In this document: piece by piece, positions 28,601-37,359 of the stretch
How positions within the stretch are numbered: position 1 is the stretch's first letter
How the letters are laid out: the number at the start of each line of letters is the position of its first letter
NCBI RefSeq assembly: GCF_023145695.1
Contig: NZ_JAJHVV010000004.1
Span: 186,001-250,000 of the forward strand
DNA: 64,000 nucleotides
Origin: Vibrio amylolyticus
Lineage (GTDB): Bacteria; Pseudomonadota; Gammaproteobacteria; Enterobacterales; Vibrionaceae
Reading direction: 5' to 3'
The notes under the pieces: model-generated
What the model saw: the letters and a program-made list of their open reading frames with translations, nothing else
Told to the model about the DNA's origin: nothing
Databases searched by the model: none
Made by a program: the position numbers and the translations under genes

Positions 28601-29740
28601 ATGCTAACTATTAAAAAGATTCTAATCAGCAGCGTGGTTACTACTATGCTTGCTGGCTGTGCAGCGCCTGGTTCCAACCTTAGCCTAAGTGACAAAAATA
28701 TTATAAACGAAAGTGAAGAGAGTGGACTAGTATCACAAATTAATGTGCATCCATTAACAGCTGATAAAGTGAATGGATTTAAAACCCCTGCAGTCATCTC
28801 TCAAACTAACCCTGCATTAGATGCAGAAATATCTTTATATGAGTACCAAATTGGCCCTGGCGATATTCTAAACATCACCATTTGGGATCACCCAGAACTG
28901 ACTATTCCGGCTGGTTCATACCGAAGTTCAACAGAAGCAGGGAACTGGGTTCATGCTGATGGAACCATCTTCTACCCTTACATTGGCTTGGTTGAAGTTG
29001 AAGGTAAAACGGTAACCGAAGTACGTGAAGAGCTAGCATTAAGATTAAAAGCATTTATTGAAAGCCCACAAGTAGACGTGAATGTTGCCTCTTTTCGCTC
29101 TCAAAAAACCTATGTGACTGGTGAAGTCAATAAACCAGGTCAACAACCCATTACGAATGTTCCGTTAACCATACTTGATGCCATTAATGCCGCTGGCGGA
29201 ATGGCGTCTGATGCGGACTGGCGAAACGTGACTCTCACCCGAAATGGACAAACAGACCAACTCTCTTTATATGCCTTAATGCAGCGTGGCGATCTAACCC
29301 AGAACCGCCTTCTTCGCCCAGGTGATATTGTTCATGTTCCTCGAAATGACGCTCAAAAAGTATTTGTAATGGGTGAAGTGAACGACCCACAACTGCTTAA
29401 AATAGACCGAGCAGGCATGAGCCTAACTGAAGCGCTAAGCCATGTGGGTGGCATTAACGAACTTTCAGCTGATGCGACTGGCGTTTTTGTTATAAGAGGC
29501 AATGCAACCCGAATAGATGTTTTAGGTGAGGAGCAGCCCATCGCTGATATTTACCAACTGAATATTCAAGAAGCCTCTGCCCTTGTGATTGGTACAGAGT
29601 TTGACTTACAGCCATACGACATCGTTTATGTGACAGCCAGCCCTATGGGGTTATGGAACCGTGTTATTGCACAGCTTCTACCAACCATCAACGGCTTTAA
29701 TAACCTCACTGAAGGCGTAAATAGAGTCCATAACTGGTAA
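28601..29740 (+). CDS. wza: Outer-membrane polysaccharide export lipoprotein Wza
   Basis: Forms the octameric channel through which capsule leaves the cell. The signal ends in MLAGC with lipidated Cys20. The PES domain (YQIGPGDILNITIWDHPELT, about residues 84-103) is followed by SLBB repeats (KTYVTGEVNKPGQQP; KVFVMGEVNDPQ) and a C-terminal amphipathic helix ending in HNW that would cross the outer membrane. The 379 residues match E. coli Wza. It works with Wzc in the inner membrane. Confidence 0.96.
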   Translation: MLTIKKILISSVVTTMLAGCAAPGSNLSLSDKNIINESEESGLVSQINVHPLTADKVNGFKTPAVISQTNPALDAEISLYEYQIGPGDILNITIWDHPELTIPAGSYRSSTEAGNWVHADGTIFYPYIGLVEVEGKTVTEVREELALRLKAFIESPQVDVNVASFRSQKTYVTGEVNKPGQQPITNVPLTILDAINAAGGMASDADWRNVTLTRNGQTDQLSLYALMQRGDLTQNRLLRPGDIVHVPRNDAQKVFVMGEVNDPQLLKIDRAGMSLTEALSHVGGINELSADATGVFVIRGNATRIDVLGEEQPIADIYQLNIQEASALVIGTEFDLQPYDIVYVTASPMGLWNRVIAQLLPTINGFNNLTEGVNRVHNW

Positions 29741-29844
29741 GTCCCATTTAAAGCCCTTCCCCACTCTTTGTTATGCGCAGTTATCTGTTAAGACAGCTGC
29801 CCTGCTATACACAATTATCCTACTGAGTAGTAAATAGAGAAATT

Positions 29845-32010
29845 ATGAGCACTATTTCAAACCAACAACCTAAAAATAACAGCGATGTGATTGATCTGGG
29901 CAAGCTGTTTGGTCTTTTAATCGATGGACGTTGGATCATCGTTGCTGTGACCTTTCTATTTGCAACCGTTGGTATTGCTTTTGCTTTGCTTTCCACGCCC
30001 ATTTTTAAAGCAGATGCTCTTATTCAGGTTGAACAAAAAAGTGGTGGTGTATCGTCTTTATTAGGTGACGGCCTTGGTGATATGTTCGCGCAAGAGTCAT
30101 CAGCCACCACGGAAATTGAGCTGATTAAATCTCGTATGGTGTTAGGCCAAACCGTTGATAAACTGAATTTAACCACTATTGCTACCCCAAGCTATTTTCC
30201 TTTTATTGGTAAAGGGCTTGCAAGATTAATGGGCAATCAAGCCTATATTGATGTTGGCCGATTAGAGCTGCCTGAACGTTGGTTCTATCAACAAGATCAA
30301 AGCTTAGTGTTAGTTCAAACTGACAGTGTCAACCAAACCTTCGATCTGCTTGACTCAGAAGAGCGCGTATTACTGCAAGGTAAGGTTGGCGAGTTAGCAC
30401 AAAGCGAAGGCTATAAACTGTTTGTAACTGAGCTAAATGGACAACTAGGGCAAGAGTATTCTATATCTCAAATTGCGCGTATTGATGCGATTAACCGACT
30501 GCAAGGTTCATTGGCAATTTCAGAGCGCGGAAGACAAACGGGGATTTTACAGCTTTCATTAGAAGGCGAGCACAAGCCTACTATTGAACGTATTTTGAAT
30601 GATATTAGCCAGAACTACTTTTTACAGAATGTTGAACGTCAATCAGCTGAAGCAGAGAAAAGCTTAGATTTTTTAAAAAGCCACCTACCAGATATTAAAG
30701 ATAGTCTGACCATTGCTGAAGATACGCTTAACCAGTTTCGCCAAGAGAACGAGTCGGTCGATTTGGGGTTAGAAGCACAATCAACGCTAAGAGTGACGGT
30801 TGAGCTAGAAAAACAACTAAACGAGCTGACCTTCAAAGAGAGTGAAGTGAGCCAACGCTACACCAAAGATCACCCAGCTTACCGATCGCTACTAGAGAAG
30901 CGCCAAACGCTACTTAACGAGCGTGAGCGTTTAAATAAACAAATTCAACGACTGCCAAAAACGCAGCGTGAAGTGTTGCGTATGACGCGTGATGTTGAAG
31001 TGAATCAGCAAATTTATGTACAGCTGCTTAATAAAGTTCAAGAGCTGAATATTATGAAAGCAGGTACTGTGGGGAACGTTCGCATAGTTGATAACGCGCA
31101 ATCGTACACTCACGCTGTTAAGCCTAAGAAGCCGCTTATTGTTGTTTTAGCAACGTTACTGGGTGGCATGCTAAGTGTCGCGTTTGTTCTTGCTAAAGCC
31201 GCTTTCCATAAAGGGGTAGAGTCGCCAGATGAGATTGAAGCAATAGGCCTTCCAGTATACGCAAGTGTGCCTAAATCGGATTTGCAGATTCGCATGAGCC
31301 AAGATGCAAAGCGTAAGAAAAAATCTGGTGCAATACTGGCAGAAGAGAACCCTGCGGATTTGTCAGTAGAAGCGCTACGCGGTTTAAGAACCAGCCTTCA
31401 CTTTGCGATGATGGAAGCGAAAAACAACGTACTGATGATCTCTGGCCCTGCGCCAAACATTGGTAAATCGTTTGTCTCTTCTAACTTTGCAGCTGTCGCG
31501 GCGAAAACAGGCCAAAAAGTTCTGCTAGTAGATGCTGATATGCGCAAAGGTTACCTACAAAAAGAGTTCAATCTAGATTGGGACAACGGCCTTTCAGAGT
31601 TACTTAGTGGCAAACAAAGCACCGAGAAAGCCATTAAGAAGACCCAGATTGAAAACCTAGACATTATTACCCGTGGGCAAATACCGCCAAACCCTTCAGA
31701 GCTTTTAATGCACCCTCGCTTTAAAGAGTTTGTTGAATGGGCTTCTGATAATTACGACCTAGTGATTTTAGATACCCCGCCAGTACTAGCGGTAACTGAC
31801 CCAAGCATTGCAGGCGCATTAGCAGGTACCACACTAATGGTGGCTCGCTTTGGCCAAAACACTGTGAAAGAGATTGAAGTAGCTAAAGGGCGTTTTGAAC
31901 AGTCAGGCATTGAAGTGAAAGGGGTAATTTTCAACGCGGTTGAAAAGACAGCTTCTAGCTCTATGGGTTATGGTTACTATAACTATGCTTATTCGAGTGA
32001 TAGGGATTAG
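29845..32010 (+). CDS. wzc: Polysaccharide co-polymerase tyrosine autokinase Wzc
   Basis: Inner-membrane chain-length regulator and BY-kinase. The N-terminal Wzz domain has a first membrane helix at about residues 29-50, a long periplasmic coiled coil and a second helix at about 430-454. The cytoplasmic kinase has Walker A (SGPAPNIGKSF, near 533-543), Walker A' (LLVDADMRKGYL) and Walker B (LVILDTPP). The C-terminus is Tyr-rich (GYGYYNYAYSSDRD), the autophosphorylation cluster removed by Wzb. The 721 residues match E. coli Wzc. Confidence 0.96.
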   Translation: MSTISNQQPKNNSDVIDLGKLFGLLIDGRWIIVAVTFLFATVGIAFALLSTPIFKADALIQVEQKSGGVSSLLGDGLGDMFAQESSATTEIELIKSRMVLGQTVDKLNLTTIATPSYFPFIGKGLARLMGNQAYIDVGRLELPERWFYQQDQSLVLVQTDSVNQTFDLLDSEERVLLQGKVGELAQSEGYKLFVTELNGQLGQEYSISQIARIDAINRLQGSLAISERGRQTGILQLSLEGEHKPTIERILNDISQNYFLQNVERQSAEAEKSLDFLKSHLPDIKDSLTIAEDTLNQFRQENESVDLGLEAQSTLRVTVELEKQLNELTFKESEVSQRYTKDHPAYRSLLEKRQTLLNERERLNKQIQRLPKTQREVLRMTRDVEVNQQIYVQLLNKVQELNIMKAGTVGNVRIVDNAQSYTHAVKPKKPLIVVLATLLGGMLSVAFVLAKAAFHKGVESPDEIEAIGLPVYASVPKSDLQIRMSQDAKRKKKSGAILAEENPADLSVEALRGLRTSLHFAMMEAKNNVLMISGPAPNIGKSFVSSNFAAVAAKTGQKVLLVDADMRKGYLQKEFNLDWDNGLSELLSGKQSTEKAIKKTQIENLDIITRGQIPPNPSELLMHPRFKEFVEWASDNYDLVILDTPPVLAVTDPSIAGALAGTTLMVARFGQNTVKEIEVAKGRFEQSGIEVKGVIFNAVEKTASSSMGYGYYNYAYSSDRD

Positions 32011-32085
32011 GCCATCTATTAAAAAGTGAAACGACTTTGAAAGCGAGCATCAAACACAAAAGAGCGATGTGTACAATGGGTTCTG

Positions 32086-32104
32086 AGTACCTTTTGAAGG
32101 TACT
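32086..32104 (+). terminator. Perfect hairpin after wzc
   Basis: AGTACCTT-TTG-AAGGTACT, an 8-bp perfect stem 75 bp past the wzc stop. There is no adjacent T-run, so it could pause or weakly attenuate transcription into the serotype cassette. Confidence 0.35.
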
Positions 32105-32233
32105 GACAAGCCTTTATTGACGGGGATGTTCATGATTTTTCCGGGTGAAGTAATTAGCTTGAGTTTCCCATTCAATTATTGTGCTATTAAAGTAGGTTAT
32201 CATGACAAAAATAAATAGACGACAGCTCATTAT

Positions 32234-32282
32234 CTTTTAACTTTTAACTTTTAACTTTTAACTTTTAACTTTTAACTTTTAA
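32234..32282. repeat. Heptanucleotide tandem repeat, 7 x CTTTTAA
   Basis: Seven exact contiguous copies of CTTTTAA (49 bp), followed by a partial copy CTTTTT. It ends 8 bp before the AAGG ribosome site and 17 bp before the ATG of the first cassette gene at 32300. Each reading frame meets TAA every 21 bp, so the repeat cannot lie inside an open frame; any effect of copy-number change would be on transcription or leader structure. Confidence 0.97.
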
Positions 32283-32299
32283 CTTTTTGTAAGGCTAGA

Positions 32300-32740
32300 A
32301 TGATAGAAAAATTAATCTTAAAATTTCACAGACTTAGATTTAGATTATTATATGGTTATCGTAAGGCAACTAAATGCCATATATACGGAAACTTTTCAAT
32401 AATCAAGCCTTCTAATTTCATGTTTGGTGAGAACTTAAGCGTTAATGACTTTGTATACATCAATGCTACAAATAAAATATATGTAGGAGATAACGTATCA
32501 TTATCAGCAGGAGCCAAATTATTATCAACCAAGTTAAACTTTAGTGATGATAAAAATATATTTGAGCATGTAAGTTCTAATATTAGTATTGGCGATAATG
32601 TTCAAGTTGGATCTGGGGCAATTATATTACCTGGAGTGAAAATTGCTGATAATGTCATAATAGGTGCTGGATGTGTCGTAACTAAAGACATTAAAGTTTC
32701 AGGTGTATATACCGGAATCCCGGCAAGAAAAATAAAGTGA
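32300..32740 (+). CDS. Hexapeptide-repeat O-acetyltransferase
   Basis: A 146-residue left-handed beta-helix acyltransferase: repeated I-G-x-x pattern (NISIGDNVQVGSGAIILPGVKIADNVIIGAGCVVTKDI) and the closing YTGIPARKIK. It probably transfers an acetyl group to a sugar of the capsule repeat unit. First gene of the AT-rich serotype cassette; ATG at 32300 with AAGG 5 nt upstream. Its last bases overlap the wzx start (GTGA). Confidence 0.88.
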   Translation: MIEKLILKFHRLRFRLLYGYRKATKCHIYGNFSIIKPSNFMFGENLSVNDFVYINATNKIYVGDNVSLSAGAKLLSTKLNFSDDKNIFEHVSSNISIGDNVQVGSGAIILPGVKIADNVIIGAGCVVTKDIKVSGVYTGIPARKIK

Positions 32741-33951
32741 AAAAATTAATAAGAAATATTATTTACCTTTCAGGAGTGAAAGGCGTCGACTTTATTATTC
32801 CGTTATTAGTTTTACCTTTTGTTTTAAAACATATCGGTCTTGAACAATACGGAATATTTAGTATTTGTCTTGTTTTTTTTAATTTCGGAATATCGCTTGC
32901 TGACTTTGGACATAACCTTACTGCGATAAAAGAAATATCAGAAAAAGATAAGAATGGAAATGCCCAGGCCATAAATCAAACTTTATCTTTTAAACTAATA
33001 TGTTCCATTACTATTGTAACTATAGCGTTTATAGTTTCTCTTTCACTTGAGAACATTCCATCCACTATTGTTGCTATATTTTCACTTGCATTAATTTCAG
33101 AATCTTTATCTCTTGCCTTTTACTTTCAAGCCAAACAAGAAATGAAAGCTATTTCAATGGTTCAACTTTTTAGTAGAATCCTATCTACCGGTCTTGTTTT
33201 TATACTAGTTAATAATCAAAGTGATTTAGTGCTATATTCTGCTTTGCATGTCATGCCAAATGTAATTAATACTGTCATTATATTTTTTATGTTTTGCCGT
33301 GTGAAAGATCAGCGTCAAAAATTTAGATTTAATATTAATTTTGGCCGAATAAAAAAAGGGTGGAATATTTATTCATACCAAATGTTAAGTGGTTTGATTT
33401 TACCAATGACATCGTCTTTTATTGCAAGTGTATTTGATATAAAAGCAGTTGCTCTTTTTTCGATTTGCCAACGCATAGTTTCCTCAATGTATAGGCTCTT
33501 TGAACCTGCGGTAATTGCAATTTTCCCATACTTTTCTCGACTGTCAAAAACGGATTATTACAAATTTAAATTCCATAGCTTTATTGTTATGACTTCATTT
33601 TTTATTTGTTCTTTATTTATTTCAGTACTTTTAAATTCTTTGGGGAATGAAGTGCAACTGTATATAAATGGTGCTGTTTTTTCAAATAATGACAATAAAT
33701 TATACTTTTATATGGCCTTTTTGCTTGTGCCTATGGTGATGAATTTGATAACAACACGATTACTCATCGTGATTGAAAAGGAAAAACTAATTTCTAAGGT
33801 TTTACTTATTAGTTTCATATTAATATTTTTGTCACTCTGCATTGTGTATATGATAGAACTTTCTTTACCTTATGTAAGCATATCATTGTTAGTAGGTTAT
33901 TTATTTACCATGATTGTAACGATCAATATATATATTAGGAGTTTAAAGTAA
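32737..33951 (+). CDS. wzx: Wzx-type oligosaccharide flippase
   Basis: A 404-residue, strongly hydrophobic protein with about 12 predicted membrane helices, of the polysaccharide-transporter/MOP superfamily. The start (SGVKGVDFIIPLLVLPFVLKHIGLEQYGIF) is typical of Wzx proteins. It moves the lipid-linked repeat unit across the inner membrane. Translation starts at GTG, overlapping the acyltransferase stop by 4 nt. Very AT-rich, unlike the flanking housekeeping genes. Confidence 0.92.
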   Translation: MKKLIRNIIYLSGVKGVDFIIPLLVLPFVLKHIGLEQYGIFSICLVFFNFGISLADFGHNLTAIKEISEKDKNGNAQAINQTLSFKLICSITIVTIAFIVSLSLENIPSTIVAIFSLALISESLSLAFYFQAKQEMKAISMVQLFSRILSTGLVFILVNNQSDLVLYSALHVMPNVINTVIIFFMFCRVKDQRQKFRFNINFGRIKKGWNIYSYQMLSGLILPMTSSFIASVFDIKAVALFSICQRIVSSMYRLFEPAVIAIFPYFSRLSKTDYYKFKFHSFIVMTSFFICSLFISVLLNSLGNEVQLYINGAVFSNNDNKLYFYMAFLLVPMVMNLITTRLLIVIEKEKLISKVLLISFILIFLSLCIVYMIELSLPYVSISLLVGYLFTMIVTINIYIRSLK

Positions 33952-33952
33952 A

Positions 33953-35068
33953 ATGGAACGAAAAAAACATTTAATCTTTTGCAACTCTTTTTCTAAAGGT
34001 GGTGGGGAAAGAATAGCTGTTAATTTAGCAAATGGATTTTACAAATCAAATGAAGACGTTATCCTTTTTTCAATTGAAAACAACCAAACCTATAAAAGTG
34101 AAGATGGTATAAAAACCATAAGAAATCCATTTGCGACTAATATGCCAGTAATAGGAAAGTTAATCAATAATTTTTCAGCGTTACTCTATCTTATCTACAT
34201 TGTTAAAAAACATAACATAGACGTAGTCATTAGTCATTTATTTAGAGCAAATTATATAAATATAGTAGCATCTTTTTTTTCGAAGCATACATCTATGGTT
34301 GTTACACATGGGTCTATTCTAAAGTATTTAAATGGAAAGATATCTTCAAAAATCAATCTCATTTTAATTAAAAAATTATACCCTTATGCCACAATAAAAG
34401 TTTTCTTGACTGAGCGAATGAAAGAAGACTATATAGATTATGTGGGTAATTATGACAATTACGTTATTGCAAATTGTTATGACCTAAACGAAATTAAGAA
34501 TTTATCTAAGGTCAGAATTAATGACTGCCCCTTTGAACCGAAAGAGTATTTTATTTTTGTTGGTCGGTTTCATTCGGTAAAGAGGATAAATGATATATTA
34601 ACTGCTTTTTCAAATAACAATCTAAATGTTTTGCTATTAGGTAACGGAGATTTACTGGAAGAATTTAAAAACAAATTTGGTAGCAATAAAAGAATCTGTT
34701 TTTTAGGGGAGAAAAAAAATCCGTTCCCATATATAAAAAATGCCAAAGCAACATTGCTAGCTTCAGAATCAGAGGGATTTCCAAATGTTCTTATTGAATC
34801 ATTGAACTTAGGGGTGCCTATCATTAGCTCTGACTGTAGAACTGGGCCAAGAGAAATTCTTAAGATTAATGCGAAACTAAGCCGAAATAAAGGGGACTAT
34901 ATCATTAATGATATTGGAGCGATTTTTAACGTTGGTGATACCTTAGGCTTAGAAAATATTTTAATAAATTTTAATACATTTACTTTTAACTTTGACTGCA
35001 TGGAAAGTAAAGTAATAGAGTATGATATAAAACAAATATCTAAAAGTTATTTGGGACTTTCCAAGTGA
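33953..35068 (+). CDS. Glycosyltransferase, GT4-like
   Basis: A 371-residue GT-B-fold enzyme. The N-terminal glycine-rich loop is SKGGGERIAVNLA (about residues 13-25), and the C-terminal domain has the GT4 signature EGFPNVLIESLNLGVPIISSD, including the donor-contacting glutamates. It adds one sugar of the capsule repeat; donor and linkage cannot be read from sequence. It starts one base after wzx and overlaps wzy by 4 nt. Confidence 0.9.
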   Translation: MERKKHLIFCNSFSKGGGERIAVNLANGFYKSNEDVILFSIENNQTYKSEDGIKTIRNPFATNMPVIGKLINNFSALLYLIYIVKKHNIDVVISHLFRANYINIVASFFSKHTSMVVTHGSILKYLNGKISSKINLILIKKLYPYATIKVFLTERMKEDYIDYVGNYDNYVIANCYDLNEIKNLSKVRINDCPFEPKEYFIFVGRFHSVKRINDILTAFSNNNLNVLLLGNGDLLEEFKNKFGSNKRICFLGEKKNPFPYIKNAKATLLASESEGFPNVLIESLNLGVPIISSDCRTGPREILKINAKLSRNKGDYIINDIGAIFNVGDTLGLENILINFNTFTFNFDCMESKVIEYDIKQISKSYLGLSK

Positions 35069-36261
35069 GATTTACACCGTTTAAAAATATAAGATCATTA
35101 GGAGACTCAGAAGCTTCCTATGATGAATTATATAGCTCATTTTATCTTCTATCTGTAGTTTTAGTTCCTATCTTTTATACATTCATTATTTTCCCTTTTT
35201 ATAATAATGAAAGTTTATATCTAACATTTGCACTAGAAAATACAATATTCAATATTATAGTAGTATCTACATTTTTATTCTTGACAAGGATACGAGCTAA
35301 ATTTGAATTCAATAGATTGAAAACAAAGTCTATTGACTCGCTTTACCTAATTATCACCCTATATACAATGATAAGCTTTATCTACCTTTTGGGGAATATA
35401 GCAACTTTAGGGTTGGAGTTTTATTCTGGTTGTCACTACTGTGGGCCAGTACCTTTTTTAGGTTGGGGCACGTTGAAAATTGTATTTTTCGATTTATCTG
35501 TTGTATTGATAATGTTGAGCCCGTTGGTTTATAGGCTTTATATAAGAAGAAGGATATTTATTATATTCTATATCATAACATTATCAGGGGTTCTTGCTTT
35601 TTTCTTAACTGGATCATATCGGAATCAAATATTACCAATATTATTTTGCTTCTTTGTTATTTTAATTTACAACTGGAAGTACAAAAAAGCCGCAATGTTT
35701 TCTATGTTATGTATCTCGCCTGTTCTAGCAATTGCCTATGCATTTAATCATTATTTTTCAGGCCAAGATACAGCCATTACACTCTATGAATATTTCAGCA
35801 TGAATGAGTTTTTTTCTAATTATAATAACTTTATTATTTTATCTGATGGGTTTTCTTTGGATCTACCTTTTCCTGGAGCGAGTTATCTAGGCCCTATCCT
35901 ACATCGACTTTCTGGGTTTATGGACACTGGTTTTCAATCATCAGCGGGCCAAATGGCCGCTTTTATGGGGACTGGTATTGGCTATGGATTTTCTCCACTG
36001 CTAGAGTCATTATTGAATTTTGGCGACTTTTTCTTTATAGGCGCAATTATAATAGGTTGTCTTCACTCGGCCATATCTAACCTTATTTTTTCAACTCAAA
36101 ATAAATTATTAGCATGTGTGGTTTTTGGCTTGGCTGTTTTTTTTATTTTTAATATAAACAGAGTGGATTTCACTGCTGCGTTTAATATTTTTTTCCATAA
36201 AGTATTTTTTTTAATTCCCATCTATATTTTTGTTGATTTTAAAAGGGACATTTACCAGTGA
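35065..36261 (+). CDS. wzy: Wzy-type polysaccharide polymerase
   Basis: A 398-residue protein with about ten membrane helices. The segment FFLTGSYRNQILPI after a central helix resembles the Arg-containing periplasmic motif of oligosaccharide repeat-unit polymerases. Wzy proteins are very diverse, so the call rests on topology, this motif and its place between wzx and glycosyltransferases. GTG start overlapping the preceding stop. Confidence 0.8.
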   Translation: MRFTPFKNIRSLGDSEASYDELYSSFYLLSVVLVPIFYTFIIFPFYNNESLYLTFALENTIFNIIVVSTFLFLTRIRAKFEFNRLKTKSIDSLYLIITLYTMISFIYLLGNIATLGLEFYSGCHYCGPVPFLGWGTLKIVFFDLSVVLIMLSPLVYRLYIRRRIFIIFYIITLSGVLAFFLTGSYRNQILPILFCFFVILIYNWKYKKAAMFSMLCISPVLAIAYAFNHYFSGQDTAITLYEYFSMNEFFSNYNNFIILSDGFSLDLPFPGASYLGPILHRLSGFMDTGFQSSAGQMAAFMGTGIGYGFSPLLESLLNFGDFFFIGAIIIGCLHSAISNLIFSTQNKLLACVVFGLAVFFIFNINRVDFTAAFNIFFHKVFFLIPIYIFVDFKRDIYQ

Positions 36262-37175
36262 AAGATAAGATCTCAATATTACTATCTATATACGAAGAGC
36301 CGCTGGCATGGATCAAGTTAGCGATTAACTCTATCTTAGAGCAAGAGGGGAGGGACAATTTTTTTTCTATTGAACTGATTATTGTGTGTGATAACCCTTC
36401 ACTTTCTAATGACACTTTATTCCTAGAGTACTTCCAAGAGATAGATTCAGATGTGACATTAATAATGAATAAGGCTAATTTGGGATTGGCTCAGTCTTTA
36501 AATATTGCCTTTAAAGCTTCTACAGGAAATTATATAGGTAGGATGGATGCTGATGACATTTCATATTTGTCCAGATTGAGTAAGCAATTATTTTTTTTAA
36601 AGGATAACGAAGATGTAGACTTGGTTGGAGCTGGAATTAACCGGATTAATGAAGAAGGAGATACGTTAGGTGTTTCTATACTAAGTAGGGATTTCAATTT
36701 TCTTCTACCAAAATCTAAAGCACGATCTATTTGTTTTCATCCTACTTGGCTAATGAAACGTGAGCTGTTTGTCGAAATGAATGGGTATCGAAATTTTCCA
36801 AACTCACAAGATTTTGATTTTATACATCGAGTTATTTTATCGGGAAGAAAAATATCTAACGTTGAAGAACCTTTGCTATTTTACAGAATAAATGAAAACT
36901 CAATCTCACTGAGAAACTCTTATAGACAAAGGAGGTGTCAAAGATATTGCCTTGAAAATCTATATGGTGCTCAAGAGTATAATGAACATGATATGAAGTC
37001 ATTTATTAACAAAAATAGCATAGGTAAATATCTACATGGTATAAGCCATAAGATATACATGAGAGGTATGTCGAAGAGGAATAATATATATAAGTTTTTT
37101 TTCGTCACCATATCCTGCTGCTTATCTTACGAACAATTTTTATACGTAATAAGGCTTATAAAGCATAATAATTAA
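36258..37175 (+). CDS. Glycosyltransferase, GT2 family
   Basis: A 305-residue GT-A enzyme. The N-terminal SILLSIYEEPLAWIKLAINSIL is typical of GT2, the metal-binding region is GRMDADDIS (about residues 94-102), and HPTWLMKRELF...GYRNFPNSQDFDF is the acceptor-side block. It is clearly similar to the GT2 at 61093-61929 in the second glycan locus. GTG start, overlapping wzy by 4 nt. Last gene of the AT-rich cassette. It contains T8 tracts at 36359-36366, 36591-36598 and 37095-37102. Confidence 0.9.
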   Translation: MKDKISILLSIYEEPLAWIKLAINSILEQEGRDNFFSIELIIVCDNPSLSNDTLFLEYFQEIDSDVTLIMNKANLGLAQSLNIAFKASTGNYIGRMDADDISYLSRLSKQLFFLKDNEDVDLVGAGINRINEEGDTLGVSILSRDFNFLLPKSKARSICFHPTWLMKRELFVEMNGYRNFPNSQDFDFIHRVILSGRKISNVEEPLLFYRINENSISLRNSYRQRRCQRYCLENLYGAQEYNEHDMKSFINKNSIGKYLHGISHKIYMRGMSKRNNIYKFFFVTISCCLSYEQFLYVIRLIKHNN

Positions 37176-37236
37176 GAGCAAACTGGCGATAATTCACCGT
37201 TATAAGGCATATATTTAAACCTGCTGACGGAAGAAA

Positions 37237-37260
37237 CCAGCTTTAAAGCTGGGATATAAT
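37237..37260 (+). promoter_or_regulatory. Palindrome and -10-like element before the epimerase gene
   Basis: A perfect 16-bp palindrome CCAGCTTTAAAGCTGG (37237-37252) is followed 2 bp later by TATAAT (37255-37260). No good -35 is visible because the palindrome occupies that place. It may be an internal promoter with an overlapping operator at the cassette edge, or an RNA hairpin. Confidence 0.4.
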
Positions 37261-37359
37261 GAAGGCAGAAAAAGCGAACCATGGTAACAACTACCTTTCG
37301 CAAGTGCTGCAGGTCAAGAGGCTTCGTAACCTTGTTCTGCTTTAGATAAAGGAATAAAA

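Noticed and set aside
32202..32240. 12-codon frame MTKINRRQLIIF ending in the first heptamer
   Set aside because: An AGG lies 6 nt upstream, so a leader peptide is conceivable, but it is too short to support and has no recognisable attenuation structure.
32234..32282. Tandem repeat as a possible CRISPR array
   Set aside because: Units are 7 bp and contiguous, with no spacers; it is a simple sequence repeat.
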